IMG/VR virus record: IMGVR_UViG_3300027573_000049
Coordinates: 1 to 47,672 of that record
DNA from: a virus
Direction: 5' to 3' (one strand)
DNA: 47,672 bases
Shown here: positions 1-8,892 of the stretch, in pieces
How positions within the stretch are numbered: position 1 is the first letter of the stretch
Layout of the letters: each line of letters starts with the position of its first letter
Notes under the pieces: model-generated
Databases searched by the model: none
Seen by the model: only the letters and a program-made list of their open reading frames with translations
What the model was told of the DNA's origin: nothing
Position numbers and translations under genes: made by a program

Positions 1-138
1 GCGCGAACTCGAGAACTTTATCCTGCCCCGCCGCTACAAGTGGTTGGTGACGCCGAATGAGATGAGTCGAGGGGCACAACTCAACACAGGCATCATTGAC
101 TCGACTGGGACCATTGCGGCGAGAGTGTGTGCCGCAGG
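1..138. repeat. Left copy of 138-bp terminal overlap
   Basis: Bases 1-138 match bases 47535-47672 with one difference (A at 12, C at 47546), changing a portal codon from GAG to GCG. The overlap lies inside the portal reading frame, and the frame is continuous when the ends are joined. This looks like the redundant end of a circular assembly rather than a physiological direct terminal repeat, which normally lies outside structural genes. Position 12 is close to the contig end, so the mismatch may be a read-end error. Confidence 0.95.
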
Positions 139-1597
139 GATGATGAGTGGCATCACGTCGCCTACTCGGCCGTGGTTTAGGCTTGGCATCGAGGGATTGC
201 AGCTGAACGATTCCTCGAACCCGGCTTCGCTATGGCTCGCGGAGTGTGAAAAGCGGATGCTGAAGGTTTTTGCCGAGTCAAACTTCTACAACGCGATGGC
301 GACACTGTATCTGGACTTGGTGGTCTTTGGAACGGGCGTCTCAATCTGCTATGAGGACTACGAGAACGTCGTCCGCTTCTACAACCCTTGCGCGGGCGAG
401 TATTATCTCGATGCGGGGCCGACCTACGAAGTGGATGTGCTCGCACGCGAGTTCACGATGACGATTAAGCAGGTGGTTCAGGAGTTCGGACTGGAGAATT
501 GCTCGGAGGCGGTGCGGAAGTCTTATGAGAGTCCCGGACAACGCTCGAGAGAGATTGTCGTTGGTCATTTGATTGAGCCGAACGATGGAAGCGAACGCTC
601 GAAGTGGAAGTACATGGAGCTTTATTGGGAGAGGGGAAACACGAGCGAAGGCCCGCTTCGCTGGAGCGGGTATCGCGAGTGGCCTGTTATCGCGCCGCGG
701 TGGGACTTGGTGTCGAACGACGTTTACGGCAGATCACCTGCTATGGATGCTCTTGGGGACATCAAGCAGCTGCAACAAGAGACGAAGAGGAAGGGGCAAG
801 CGATTGATAAGATGGTCAGTCCTCCGATGCTGGCCGATGTGCAGCTGCGGAATCAGCCATCGTCTTTGATGCCGGGAGGCATTACCTACGTTAGTGGGAT
901 GCAAAACGTGGGCTACAAGCCCGTGTACCAAGTCAATCCACCGATCCGCGATCTGAAGGAAGATATTAAAGAGATTCAGGAGCGGATCAAGATTATCTTC
1001 TTCAACGATCTCTTCATGATGATCTCACAGCTGGACACTGTGCGGACTGCGACGGAGATTGATGCGCGGAGAGAAGAAAAGTTGATTATGCTTGGGCCGG
1101 TGCTCGAGAGGTTTGAGCAGGAAGCGCTTGATCCGGTGATTGAGCGGATTTTTGGCATTATGATGAGAGGCGGACTGTTGCCGGAGCCGCCGGAGGAAGT
1201 GACGCAAGGTGGTCGAGGGCTGAATGTTCAATATGTCTCGATGCTGGCGGAAGCACAGAGAGCTGTTTCTGCAAGTGGTATGGAGCGTGTTATGGGTCTT
1301 GCTGGTAATATTGCTGCTGCGGACCCTTCAGTTATGGACAATATCGACATAGATGAATTTATTACGGAGTACGCTGATCTGATGGGAGTTCCGCCGAAGA
1401 TAATTCGCTCGAAGGATGAACTGAAGGCCGTGCGTGAGGGTCGCGAGCAGAAGCAACAGCAGGCGGCCTTGCTGGAGCAGACGGATGCGGCGGTTAAGGG
1501 AGCTGGTGTGTTGTCAAAGACTGATGTGGGCGGCGGGCAGAATGCGCTTGCGGCGATGATGGGCTTAGGTGGGCCGCAAGCTGAGTCGGTGCAATGA
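2..1597 (+). CDS. Portal (head-tail connector) protein, C-terminal main part
   Basis: This is the continuation of the gene that begins with ATG at 47443. Joined across the contig ends, with the 138-bp overlap counted once, the product is 562 residues, close to the T7 gp8-like portal size of roughly 500-560. The portal forms the dodecameric ring at the capsid vertex through which DNA is packaged and ejected. Supporting signs are the podovirus portal-like segments (RSPAMDALGDIKQLQ, TATEIDARREEKL), the Gln-rich acidic C-terminus and the position directly upstream of scaffold and capsid genes. The internal ATG at 44 is not the real start because the frame is open back to base 2 and through the other end. 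The stop TGA overlaps the ATG of the next gene (1594). Identification rests on family resemblance and synteny. Confidence 0.9.
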   Translation, partial: RELENFILPRRYKWLVTPNEMSRGAQLNTGIIDSTGTIAARVCAAGMMSGITSPTRPWFRLGIEGLQLNDSSNPASLWLAECEKRMLKVFAESNFYNAMATLYLDLVVFGTGVSICYEDYENVVRFYNPCAGEYYLDAGPTYEVDVLAREFTMTIKQVVQEFGLENCSEAVRKSYESPGQRSREIVVGHLIEPNDGSERSKWKYMELYWERGNTSEGPLRWSGYREWPVIAPRWDLVSNDVYGRSPAMDALGDIKQLQQETKRKGQAIDKMVSPPMLADVQLRNQPSSLMPGGITYVSGMQNVGYKPVYQVNPPIRDLKEDIKEIQERIKIIFFNDLFMMISQLDTVRTATEIDARREEKLIMLGPVLERFEQEALDPVIERIFGIMMRGGLLPEPPEEVTQGGRGLNVQYVSMLAEAQRAVSASGMERVMGLAGNIAAADPSVMDNIDIDEFITEYADLMGVPPKIIRSKDELKAVREGREQKQQQAALLEQTDAAVKGAGVLSKTDVGGGQNALAAMMGLGGPQAESVQ

Positions 1598-1971
1598 GCT
1601 ATGATGCAAGTGATCCGAAGCAAGTTAAGGAACGGCTTAATCAACTCAGGGTTGATGAGGCTATTCGAGATGCACTGTTTCGGAGGATTATGGAGACGAG
1701 AGAGGGCCGTGGTTGGGTTCACGCTTTGCTGGAGAGCGCCCATGTTTGGCGATCTTCGTTTGCGCTGGATGCACTGGCAATGGCCTTCGCGGAGGGGGAA
1801 CGGAATATTGGACTTCATGTTCTGGCGGACTTGATGCGGGCTGCGCCTGATCAGTATTTGGTGATGGTGAAAGAGGCCGCGGAGGTCGAGGAACTCGAGA
1901 GACTGACGAAACGTCAACAGGCTACGGGAGATTTAGATGACGGACTTGACAACGAGCCAGCCCCAACCTGA
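1594..1971 (+). CDS. Bbp19-like small virion-associated protein
   Basis: A 125-residue protein between portal and scaffold. The segment around residues 30-75 (GRGWVHALLESAHVW ... FAEGERNIGLHVL) resembles the Bbp19 family of Bordetella phage BPP-1, where a similar small protein also sits next to portal and scaffold. Its function in that family is not established; a role in the virion or in assembly is inferred from position. The ATG overlaps the portal stop codon (ATGA), and the 3' end overlaps the scaffold gene by 35 bp, so all three are translationally coupled. The C-terminus is acidic and probably disordered. Confidence 0.65.
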   Translation: MSYDASDPKQVKERLNQLRVDEAIRDALFRRIMETREGRGWVHALLESAHVWRSSFALDALAMAFAEGERNIGLHVLADLMRAAPDQYLVMVKEAAEVEELERLTKRQQATGDLDDGLDNEPAPT

Positions 1972-2611
1972 TCCAGGTGGGCCGACCGATCCGGGGACTG
2001 CGAATGCGGCCGCGGCACAGCTGGAAAAGACACAGAACCCGCCGTCGTTGCTGAACGATGCGGAAGTTGATCTCAATGATGATAAGAGTGAACGAACGCT
2101 TGACTCGCAACCAGCGGACCCTGAAGCTTTTGATCCAACGAAGCTGAAACTTGATACAGAGCTGAAACTTGACACGAAGGACCCAGCGTTTAGTGAATTT
2201 GCTGAGATAACGAAGAAGCATGGCCTGAAGCAAGAGGCCGCGCAGGAATACGTCGATCTCTATGCCAAAACAGTCAAGTCGGCGGCCGACAAGCCGTACC
2301 AGATTTGGCGGGATACGCAGAAAGAGTGGCAGAATGAAGTGATGGCCGATAGCGAGCTTGGCGGCAAGAACTTCGATAACGTCAGGCGAGTTGTTGGAAG
2401 TGCTTTGGCTGAATACGGCGATCCTGGAGTTAAGACTGCGTTGGACTTTACTGGTGCGGGTAATAACCCTGCAATCATTAGGACCTTTTATCGGATGGCG
2501 AGAGCCTTAGCCGAACCAGGGCCGGTGGCTGCGGAACCCCCTCGCTCAATGAAGCCTGACTCTCCGGGAGCGGCGATGTATCCCCATCTGGTGAAAAATA
2601 GAGGAGAGTAA
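1937..2611 (+). CDS. Capsid scaffolding / assembly protein
   Basis: A 224-residue acidic, low-complexity protein with a Pro/Gln/Asp-rich N-terminus (residues 1-50) and a helical centre and C-terminus. It lies immediately before the major capsid gene, which is the standard position for a T7 gp9-type scaffold. Scaffolds direct prohead assembly and then leave. The start ATG at 1937 is supported by GGGAG six bases upstream, although the gene begins inside the end of the Bbp19-like gene. A residue tract near 100-150 (TVKSAADKPYQIWRD) resembles other phage scaffold-like proteins. The call rests mainly on composition and synteny. Confidence 0.75.
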   Translation: MTDLTTSQPQPDPGGPTDPGTANAAAAQLEKTQNPPSLLNDAEVDLNDDKSERTLDSQPADPEAFDPTKLKLDTELKLDTKDPAFSEFAEITKKHGLKQEAAQEYVDLYAKTVKSAADKPYQIWRDTQKEWQNEVMADSELGGKNFDNVRRVVGSALAEYGDPGVKTALDFTGAGNNPAIIRTFYRMARALAEPGPVAAEPPRSMKPDSPGAAMYPHLVKNRGE

Positions 2612-2613
2612 AG

Positions 2614-3657
2614 ATGCCTGTTATTGGCGCAAGTGCCTTGACCCTTGCTGATTGGGCCAAGCGGATCGACGACAACTACAAGATCGCGACGATCATTGAG
2701 CTGTTGTCGCAGACGAACGAAATCTTGGACGATATGCTCTTCGTCCAGGGCAACTTGCCTACCGGCCACCGAACGACAGTTCGGACTGGACTGCCGAGCG
2801 CGACTTGGCGCTTGCTGAACTATGGCGTCCCGAATGGGAAGTCAACTACTGCCCAGATCACCGACTCGTGCGGGAATTTGGAGACGTACAGTGTCGTCGA
2901 TAAGGACATCGCGGACTTGAACGGCAACACGCCGGAGTTCAGGTTCTCGGAAGTGAAGGCCTTTCTCGAAGGCATGAATCAACAGGTGTCTTCGACGGTG
3001 TTCTACGGGAATACCTCGGTGAACCCCGAGCGGTTTATGGGCTTGGCTCCACGGTACAACACGGTGCTGCCAGCCAACGCACAGACCGCGAACAACGTCA
3101 TCGACATGGGAGGGACTGGATCGACCAATACCTCGATTTGGATCGTGACGTGGGGCAGTGAGACCCTTCACGGTATCTTCCCGAAGGGGAAGATGTCGGG
3201 ACTCCAGCATCGTGACATGGGTGAGTGGCCTGTTCAAGACGTGAACGGGAACACTTATCAGGCGTATCGCGATCACTTCAAGTGGGAGTGCGGATTGACC
3301 GTTCGTGACTGGCGGTTCGCCGTTCGTCTCTGCAACATTGATGTGACTGCGCTTGCAGGTGGAACACCGCCTGATCTGCTCCGAGGGTTGATCCGTGGGC
3401 TGTACAAGCTCCCGGTCGCTTCGGCTCGGTCATCGGCGGTTCAGAAGAGTGACTCCCCATCAGTTGCCGACTCGATGGGCAAGACCGCGATCTACTGCAA
3501 TCGGACCCTGCGGACTTGGCTCGATATTCAGGCTGTGGACAAGAAGAACGTCCTCCTGTCGATCGACGAGTATGATGGTAAGGTTGTCACGGCCTTCCGT
3601 GGCATTCCGATCCGCACCTGCGATGCTATTGTCAACAACGAGGCACGAGTGGTCTGA
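2614..3657 (+). CDS. Major capsid protein
   Basis: A 347-residue protein with features of the HK97-fold capsid family seen in BPP-1-type podoviruses: N-terminal LADWAKRIDDNYKIATIIE, the central YGNTSVNPERFMGLAPRYN and a C-terminal segment on capsid-lattice contacts. It builds the icosahedral shell. GAGGAG lies seven bases before the ATG, one of the strongest ribosome sites in the window, as expected for the most abundant virion protein. The stop TGA (3655-3657) is embedded in the first of five copies of a 31-bp palindrome, suggesting that expression across this boundary is regulated or that the mRNA is processed here. Confidence 0.9.
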   Translation: MPVIGASALTLADWAKRIDDNYKIATIIELLSQTNEILDDMLFVQGNLPTGHRTTVRTGLPSATWRLLNYGVPNGKSTTAQITDSCGNLETYSVVDKDIADLNGNTPEFRFSEVKAFLEGMNQQVSSTVFYGNTSVNPERFMGLAPRYNTVLPANAQTANNVIDMGGTGSTNTSIWIVTWGSETLHGIFPKGKMSGLQHRDMGEWPVQDVNGNTYQAYRDHFKWECGLTVRDWRFAVRLCNIDVTALAGGTPPDLLRGLIRGLYKLPVASARSSAVQKSDSPSVADSMGKTAIYCNRTLRTWLDIQAVDKKNVLLSIDEYDGKVVTAFRGIPIRTCDAIVNNEARVV

Positions 3658-3689
3658 CCATATAGATAAACCGTTTATATGGCAATACC
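3656..3689. repeat. 31-bp palindrome family, copy 1 (right half intact)
   Basis: The common element is TATTG-N4-ATAAA-N3-TTTAT-N4-CAATA. This copy keeps ATAAA-CCG-TTTAT-ATGG-CAATA (3666-3687), while its left outer arm is diverged and overlaps the capsid stop codon. It occupies the gap between the capsid and cement genes, directly before the latter's ribosome site. There is no T-run, so it is not an ordinary intrinsic terminator. Confidence 0.8.
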
Positions 3690-3710
3690 ATCCACTCAAG
3701 GAGATGAGAG

Positions 3711-4151
3711 ATGATTTTGGACGGACTTCTTCTTTTTGATAACAACAGCGCAATCACGGCTTCGAGCGCAAGCGCGAACGTGATTGACTTGCTGAATGCG
3801 CGAGACATCGGCGTTGGTTATCCGCTGGAGGTTCTTGTGCAGCCGACGGAGAACTTTACTGCGGGTGGTGCGGGGACGCTCCAAGTGCAGTTCCAGGGTT
3901 CTCACGACAACGTGACCTTCACGACTTACGTGGAGTCCATCGCACAGCCTTTGGCGAGCCTTCAGGTTGGCAAGACGCCCTTCGTCATCAAGGTGCCGAG
4001 CCCGAACCCAGCCGATCCGCTTCCGCGGTATCTTCGGCTGAACTACATCGTCGGTACAGGCCCGATGCTGACTGGTCGGGTGACTTCCGGCATCTTGCTC
4101 GATCGTCAGCGGAACATCGCGTATCCGCCTGGCGTCGTGGTCGCGAACTGA
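3711..4151 (+). CDS. Bbp16-like capsid cement / decoration protein
   Basis: A 146-residue beta-rich protein directly after the major capsid gene. The N-terminus (MILDGLLLFDNNSAITASSA, then VIDLLNARDIG) and the segments LQVQFQGSHDNVTFTTYVES and RYLRLNYIV match the pattern of the Bbp16 capsid cement family, small proteins that stabilise the shell from outside. The start is supported by GGAGATGAGAG just upstream. It is separated from the capsid gene by a palindrome copy, so the two may be expressed at different levels. Family recognition is by pattern only. Confidence 0.75.
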   Translation: MILDGLLLFDNNSAITASSASANVIDLLNARDIGVGYPLEVLVQPTENFTAGGAGTLQVQFQGSHDNVTFTTYVESIAQPLASLQVGKTPFVIKVPSPNPADPLPRYLRLNYIVGTGPMLTGRVTSGILLDRQRNIAYPPGVVVAN

Positions 4152-4164
4152 GGAGAGAGCACAC

Positions 4165-4515
4165 ATGGCAAAGTATCGACTGCTGACGAAGCACTACATG
4201 AACGATCAGCTCCTCGACGAGGGGACGGTCGTTGGAGATGACACGCCGCACAAGATTACTGAGGCTGCGGTCTCTCCGGACATGGAAGGGCTCGACGACG
4301 AAGGGAAAGCCAATGTCCAGAAGGCCAGGGATGCACTCCCGAAGGCACTGGCATCGGCCCCGCAGCTCGGACTCCTTTACTTGGAGCCCGAAGTTCAGAG
4401 TGCGTTGCTTGAGGCGGCGAAGCGGCAACAGGGTGCTGTAGCGGTCAAGGAGACAACTCCGGTCCCCACGCCTACGCCGAATAAAGAGACGGCTACGGCC
4501 GCTTCGAGGAAGTGA
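4165..4515 (+). CDS. Hypothetical structural-region protein
   Basis: A 116-residue protein beginning [14 protein letters not shown], with a short beta-type N-terminal section (residues 1-30), an acidic middle and a Pro/Thr/Lys-rich tail. Small proteins of this style occur after capsid genes in podoviruses and may serve in head completion or decoration, but I do not recognise a specific family. GAGGAGAG precedes the ATG. The stop overlaps the ATG of the next gene (TGATG), indicating coupled translation. Confidence 0.65.
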   Translation: MAKYRLLTKHYMNDQLLDEGTVVGDDTPHKITEAAVSPDMEGLDDEGKANVQKARDALPKALASAPQLGLLYLEPEVQSALLEAAKRQQGAVAVKETTPVPTPTPNKETATAASRK

Positions 4516-4682
4516 TGCCGCTTAGGAGCGGAAAGTCGAAAGAGGCTATCAGCGCGAACATCAAGACCGAGATGCACGCTGGTAAACCCCAAAAGCAGGC
4601 CATCGCCATAGCTATGTCGAAGGCAGGCAAGAAAAAGAAGGGGAAGAGGCCTCCACCGGCTCAAGCTATGTACGGTCGCTGA
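4515..4682 (+). CDS. Small basic protein, DUF6496-like
   Basis: A 55-residue reading frame starting at the ATG that overlaps the previous stop. The N-terminus ([20 protein letters not shown]) followed by [22 protein letters not shown] matches the pattern of DUF6496-type phage proteins: a serine/lysine start, a heptad-like NIxxEMxxGxPxxQAxAIA helix and a lysine-rich tail. It is strongly basic, so nucleic-acid binding is plausible. Its role is unknown. The pattern match and the tight overlap make it a real gene despite its size. Confidence 0.75.
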   Translation: MPLRSGKSKEAISANIKTEMHAGKPQKQAIAIAMSKAGKKKKGKRPPPAQAMYGR

Positions 4683-4687
4683 GAAGT

Positions 4688-4714
4688 GTGGGGTGGTGTA
4701 AAAGCCACCCCCAC
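4688..4714 (+). other. Intergenic stem-loop before tail tubular A
   Basis: GGGGTGG (4690-4696) pairs with CCACCCC (4705-4711) around the loop tgtaaaag; the stem extends imperfectly outward. No T-run follows, so it is a weak terminator candidate or an mRNA stability or processing hairpin between the head genes and the tail genes. Confidence 0.5.
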
Positions 4715-4731
4715 CACTTAGAAGGTGTAAA

Positions 4732-5523
4732 ATGGCTGACATCACTTCTATCTGCAATCAAGCACTCTCCGCGGTTGGGACGAGACAATCTATTGCTTCG
4801 ATCTCGGAGGCGAGCAATGAGGCTCGAGCCTGTTTGCTCCAGTATGAGCCAACGCGCAAGCATTTGCTGCGAGCGGCGCACTGGGGCTTTGCGAGAGCCT
4901 ACGCTAAGTTTCCGCTTCTCCGTGCCCGTTATGGAACGCCAGAGGCAACACACCCAGCGAGCCCAACTGGATGGAATGAGAGCTACGAGCCACCACCCCC
5001 TTGGCTTTACTCTTACGCGGTCCCAGCCGACTTACTCGCGATGCGCTATGTGTTGCCAATCACAGCCTCGACGCAGCCTGCTGTTCCATTCACTTCAGCT
5101 CCAATTGACCAGTACCCTGCAATGGGCTTCAGCCCAATGCCGAAGTATGAAATGGCGACCGGCTCAGCGGCTTTAAGCACAGTCCCGAAGAACGTCTTGC
5201 TCACCAATGTATCTCAAGCAATTATGTGCTACACGAAGGACATAACAGACCCGACGCTCTTTGACGAGTCTTTCTCGAGAGCGTTTGTTCAGGGTCTCGC
5301 AGCGAATCTGGCAACGACGTTGACTGGAGATTTGAAGCTTTTTGATGCGTTGCTTAAGACAACAAACTCGCTGATCCAAGATGCTCGAGTTAAGAGTGCG
5401 AACGAGGGCTTGAACGTGATAGATGTGGTGCCCGATTGGCTAAGGGTGAGAGGAGTTGGTCCGACGCTTGGAACTGGCCCTTGGGTGCCTGAGTATGGAC
5501 CGCTGTTTGGAGGCTCGTATTAA
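4732..5523 (+). CDS. Tail tubular protein A (gatekeeper-type)
   Basis: A 263-residue protein. The N-terminus (ADITSICNQALSAVGTR, then ISEASNEARACLLQYEPTRK) is characteristic of T7 gp11-like tail tubular A proteins, which form the dodecameric ring between the portal and the nozzle and carry the fibres. The segment LLRAAHWGFARAYAKF is the usual family continuation. Length fits other members without a fused domain. The last base of its stop overlaps the next ATG (TAATG), as in other tail operons of this type. Confidence 0.88.
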   Translation: MADITSICNQALSAVGTRQSIASISEASNEARACLLQYEPTRKHLLRAAHWGFARAYAKFPLLRARYGTPEATHPASPTGWNESYEPPPPWLYSYAVPADLLAMRYVLPITASTQPAVPFTSAPIDQYPAMGFSPMPKYEMATGSAALSTVPKNVLLTNVSQAIMCYTKDITDPTLFDESFSRAFVQGLAANLATTLTGDLKLFDALLKTTNSLIQDARVKSANEGLNVIDVVPDWLRVRGVGPTLGTGPWVPEYGPLFGGSY

Positions 5524-8372
5524 TGGCCGCTCCGATTATCCAATCCTCTTTCTCTGCGGGCGAGCTTTCGCCTCATCTCTTTGGGCGTGTCGATCTTGGT
5601 AAGTATAAGATCGGCGCAGCCAGGCTGTCAAACTTCTTGGTGGACTATCGTGGTGGGGCTGGAAAGAGGCCGGGAACTCGCTTCGTCGGCAAGACACCCT
5701 ATTCAGATCGAAACATTCTACTTATTCCTTTCAGCTTTAATGACGCGCAAACTTATATGATCGAGTTTGGAGATCGTTATATTCGCTTCATCACGCGAGG
5801 AGGCTATATAGTTAGTGGTGGAGTGCCGTATCAAGTTGCTTCGCCTTATAACCACGCAGACCTTCCCTTGCTCAAGTGGACGCAGAGCGGCGACATCTTA
5901 ACTCTTGTTCATCCAAAGTATTGGATCAATGAGCTTGTCCGCTTCAATCACACTGATTGGAGGCTTCGTGGCTTCACTATCGGCGCGACAGTAGCCCAGA
6001 TTGGCTCGGTGGGCTTGTCCGCGTATTCGTCAGGCTATGTTGATCCTGAAGCGGCCGTTTATGTTAACTATGGTTATGGGGTGACAGCTGTTGCTGAGGC
6101 CGAAGGGCCACTTAGCCCCATTGCTCGATTGAACAATGTCTTGGATATGTCCGCCCATCGAGTGAATATGGTTATCACTTGGGGACAGTGGGCCGAAGCT
6201 CAATACTACAATGTGTATAAGGCTACGAGTGGCGTTAATGCGATGATTCCCGCTGGATCACGGATGGGTTTTATCGGGAGTACGAGGGCGCTCAGCTTTA
6301 ATGATAGCAATATCTTGCCTAACTTCACGAAGGGTCCGCCAATTCATCTCAACCCCTTCGCTGCTGGTCAGATTGAGCGGGTGGTCATAACTAATGGCGG
6401 ATACAACTACACTTACGACGCAACAATCACTATCAGCGACCCTACTGGCTACGGAGCTGTTGTCTATCCGATCGTTGTCCACTCGACGATAACGAGCGCA
6501 CTTGTTGAGCGGGGTGGGCAAGGATATACTGCTCCACAAGTAGCCATCTCGCAGAGCACACCGACAGCAGTTGGCTCTGGAGCGGCCGCTGAAGCTGTTG
6601 TTGGGGCTGGAGGGCAGGTTGACTATATCTATATGGTCGCGTATGGAAGTGGATATACTTCTGGAGCAACAGTTAGAATAACTGATGCGGGCGGATCAGG
6701 CTATGATGCGACGGCTGTTCCAAACATCTCTGGAGGCCAAATCATAAGTATCGACATCACAAGTCCAGGTGCTGATTACGTCGCTCCTGTGGTTTCCATC
6801 GTCCCTCAAGTTGTAAGTTCAACGAACGCAGTAGGCTATGCCGTCGTTGGTCCGCAGTCTGGTACTTATCCAGGAGCGGTCGCGTACTTCCAGCAACGGC
6901 TTTTGTTTGCAGCATCAACCAATCGTCCGTCTACGATTTGGGGCTCGAAGCCGGGCGATTTCAACAACTTCGATACTTCCATACCTATCAACGACGGAGA
7001 CTCTTTTGAGTTCACGCTGGCGTCGCACCAGATCAACGCAATCAAGTATATGTTGCCAATGCCTGGTGGGCTTGTTGTTTTGACGGCTGGCGGAGCTTGG
7101 CAACTCAGTGGCACCCAACAGTTTGCTCCGGTGACGCCGACAGCTATAATGGCGACGCCGCAAGCGTTTGACGGCTGTGGTGATCTCGAGCCGATCAAGA
7201 TTGGGTATGAGATTCTCTTTGTTCAGGCAGCGGGCTCCGTCGTCCACAACCTGAGCTACAACTTCTTCGCGAACATTTATACTGGAGCTGATCTCACTGT
7301 CCTTTCAAATCACTTCTTTGCTAATCACAAGATTGTGAGCTGGTGTTTTGCGGAAGAGCCTGATAAAGTGATTTGGGCTGCACGAGACGACGGGATGCTG
7401 CTCTCGTTGACGTTCCTGAAAGAGCAGGAAGTTGCTGGATGGACACAGCATTCGACTGCGGGCGCTGTGAAGGCGCTTGGCTGTGTTCGTGAGGGCGCTC
7501 GTGATGTAGTGTATATGGCTGTTGAGAGGGTGGACGGAACGAACTCACACTACATTGCGATTGAGCAGCTTCAACAACGTTCGGCTCGCACGATCGAAGA
7601 GTCTTGGTTCTTGGATTGTGCTTTATCAACGGTTCCCTTCTTGGGGACTTCGACGATGTATAGCGGAATTTTGAATGATCCAACTGGGGTTGCTTTGTAT
7701 ATAACTGGTACGCCTTTGTTTGCCTCGAATTGGGTTGGAATTGAGCTTAGAGTTGCTGGCGGTCGATACAGGATTCATACGATCTACAGTGGAAATGTTG
7801 TTATTGCAGCGGAGATTGTTGCGGCAACGGACACTTATCTTGAGGAAGAGACTGGACATAAGCGGATTAGGCCGCAAGTGGCGGGGACGTGGAAGGCCGC
7901 TGAACGATTTATCTCAGTTGGCGGTTTGTCTCATCTCGAAGGGAAGAGAGTCTCCGTCATGGGCGATGGGAAGATGCAAACAGATAAAGTTGTTACGGGA
8001 GGCAAAATTACGCTTGACTCGCTCGCATCTCAGATAATTGTCGGCTTGGGCTACGACGCTGAGCTTCAGACACTTCGGCTTGAGTCTACTCCAACGATTC
8101 AGGCGCGAATGAAGAAAGTGCCTGAGCTTACGATAAGAGTAGCGGATACGAGGGGTTTGTGGGCTGGGATGACTTGGAAAACGCTGACGGAAGTTAAAGA
8201 GCTGTCACCGAATGTACTCTCGGGCGCTCCGACTCCTTTGTTCACAGGCGATTTGACGATAGTGATGGACCCGCTTTGGGCAGAGGAAGGCCAAGTTTGT
8301 ATCCGCTCGACGAATGGGCTCCCGGCGAATATAGTGGCGGTGATACCAGAGGCTGTGCTTGGTGATGACTGA
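5523..8372 (+). CDS. Tail tubular protein B (nozzle)
   Basis: A 949-residue protein whose N-terminus (QSSFSAGELSPHLFGRVDL, then RLSNFLVDYRGGAGKRPGTRFV) is the signature of T7 gp12-type nozzle proteins and their relatives in many podoviruses. It is longer than T7 gp12 (about 790 residues). Residues 285-440 hold tandem Gly/Tyr/Val-rich units (GGYNYTYDATITI, GGQGYTAPQVAI, YGSGYTSGATVRI, SPGADYVAPVVSI) that read as repeated small beta domains inserted in the propeller; such inserts may bind fibres or cell-surface carbohydrate. The segment AVAYFQQRLLFAASTNRPSTIWGSKPGDFNNF is conserved in the family. Confidence 0.88.
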   Translation: MAAPIIQSSFSAGELSPHLFGRVDLGKYKIGAARLSNFLVDYRGGAGKRPGTRFVGKTPYSDRNILLIPFSFNDAQTYMIEFGDRYIRFITRGGYIVSGGVPYQVASPYNHADLPLLKWTQSGDILTLVHPKYWINELVRFNHTDWRLRGFTIGATVAQIGSVGLSAYSSGYVDPEAAVYVNYGYGVTAVAEAEGPLSPIARLNNVLDMSAHRVNMVITWGQWAEAQYYNVYKATSGVNAMIPAGSRMGFIGSTRALSFNDSNILPNFTKGPPIHLNPFAAGQIERVVITNGGYNYTYDATITISDPTGYGAVVYPIVVHSTITSALVERGGQGYTAPQVAISQSTPTAVGSGAAAEAVVGAGGQVDYIYMVAYGSGYTSGATVRITDAGGSGYDATAVPNISGGQIISIDITSPGADYVAPVVSIVPQVVSSTNAVGYAVVGPQSGTYPGAVAYFQQRLLFAASTNRPSTIWGSKPGDFNNFDTSIPINDGDSFEFTLASHQINAIKYMLPMPGGLVVLTAGGAWQLSGTQQFAPVTPTAIMATPQAFDGCGDLEPIKIGYEILFVQAAGSVVHNLSYNFFANIYTGADLTVLSNHFFANHKIVSWCFAEEPDKVIWAARDDGMLLSLTFLKEQEVAGWTQHSTAGAVKALGCVREGARDVVYMAVERVDGTNSHYIAIEQLQQRSARTIEESWFLDCALSTVPFLGTSTMYSGILNDPTGVALYITGTPLFASNWVGIELRVAGGRYRIHTIYSGNVVIAAEIVAATDTYLEEETGHKRIRPQVAGTWKAAERFISVGGLSHLEGKRVSVMGDGKMQTDKVVTGGKITLDSLASQIIVGLGYDAELQTLRLESTPTIQARMKKVPELTIRVADTRGLWAGMTWKTLTEVKELSPNVLSGAPTPLFTGDLTIVMDPLWAEEGQVCIRSTNGLPANIVAVIPEAVLGDD

Positions 8373-8892
8373 GATTAGGTTCGAGCGAAGAGCGACAACG
8401 GAGGCTGATGTTCAAGCAATCTTGCAGGAGATTCGCCAACTCTCGAGAGACGAACTGTTTATCGTTGCTGGAAGTGAAGAAGAGGCAATTCGACAAGCGA
8501 TTGACGGCTCGAGAGAGGTTTGGAGTGGTTTCGCTGACGATAAGCTGGTCTTGATCTATGGAGTTCGACTTATCAGTATCTTGAGCAACCACGCTTACAT
8601 CTGGATGATCTCGACAGAGTTGGCTGAAAAGTATTGGGTAACTTTTGCGAGGGCGACAACCTTGTTCACATGGGAGCTTCTACAACAGTATGAGCAGATA
8701 ACGGCGATTTCACCGCTTAAGAGTAAGAAGAGCCATAAATGGTTGCAGTATATTGGATTTAATCAGACTGGGGTTGTGCGAGTACATCGAATTAAATTCA
8801 AGACCTTTTCGATCACGAGAGAGTCACTCCAAGATGAAAAGTTTAACTGGTTGAAAGGAGAAAAGGGATGGCTGCCGCTGCTGGCATCATAG
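8365..8892 (+). CDS. Internal virion protein, T7 gp13-like (GNAT-fold)
   Basis: A 175-residue protein. It begins MTEIRFERRATTEADVQAIL and shows the SNHAYIWMISTELAEKYWVTF and KSHKWLQYIGF segments typical of phage internal core protein A (gp13-like), which resembles N-acetyltransferases. The ATG at 8365 lies inside the end of the nozzle gene; TTG at 8359 and GTG at 8362 in the same frame are less likely. It sits at the head of the four-gene internal-protein cluster, as in T7 (gp13-14-15-16). Whether it retains enzymatic activity cannot be told from the sequence. Confidence 0.7.
   Translation: MTEIRFERRATTEADVQAILQEIRQLSRDELFIVAGSEEEAIRQAIDGSREVWSGFADDKLVLIYGVRLISILSNHAYIWMISTELAEKYWVTFARATTLFTWELLQQYEQITAISPLKSKKSHKWLQYIGFNQTGVVRVHRIKFKTFSITRESLQDEKFNWLKGEKGWLPLLAS

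Noticed and set aside
1228-1917. 229-codon minus-strand frame opposite portal and Bbp19-like genes
   Set aside because: Antisense to well-supported genes without promoter, ribosome site or recognisable protein pattern.
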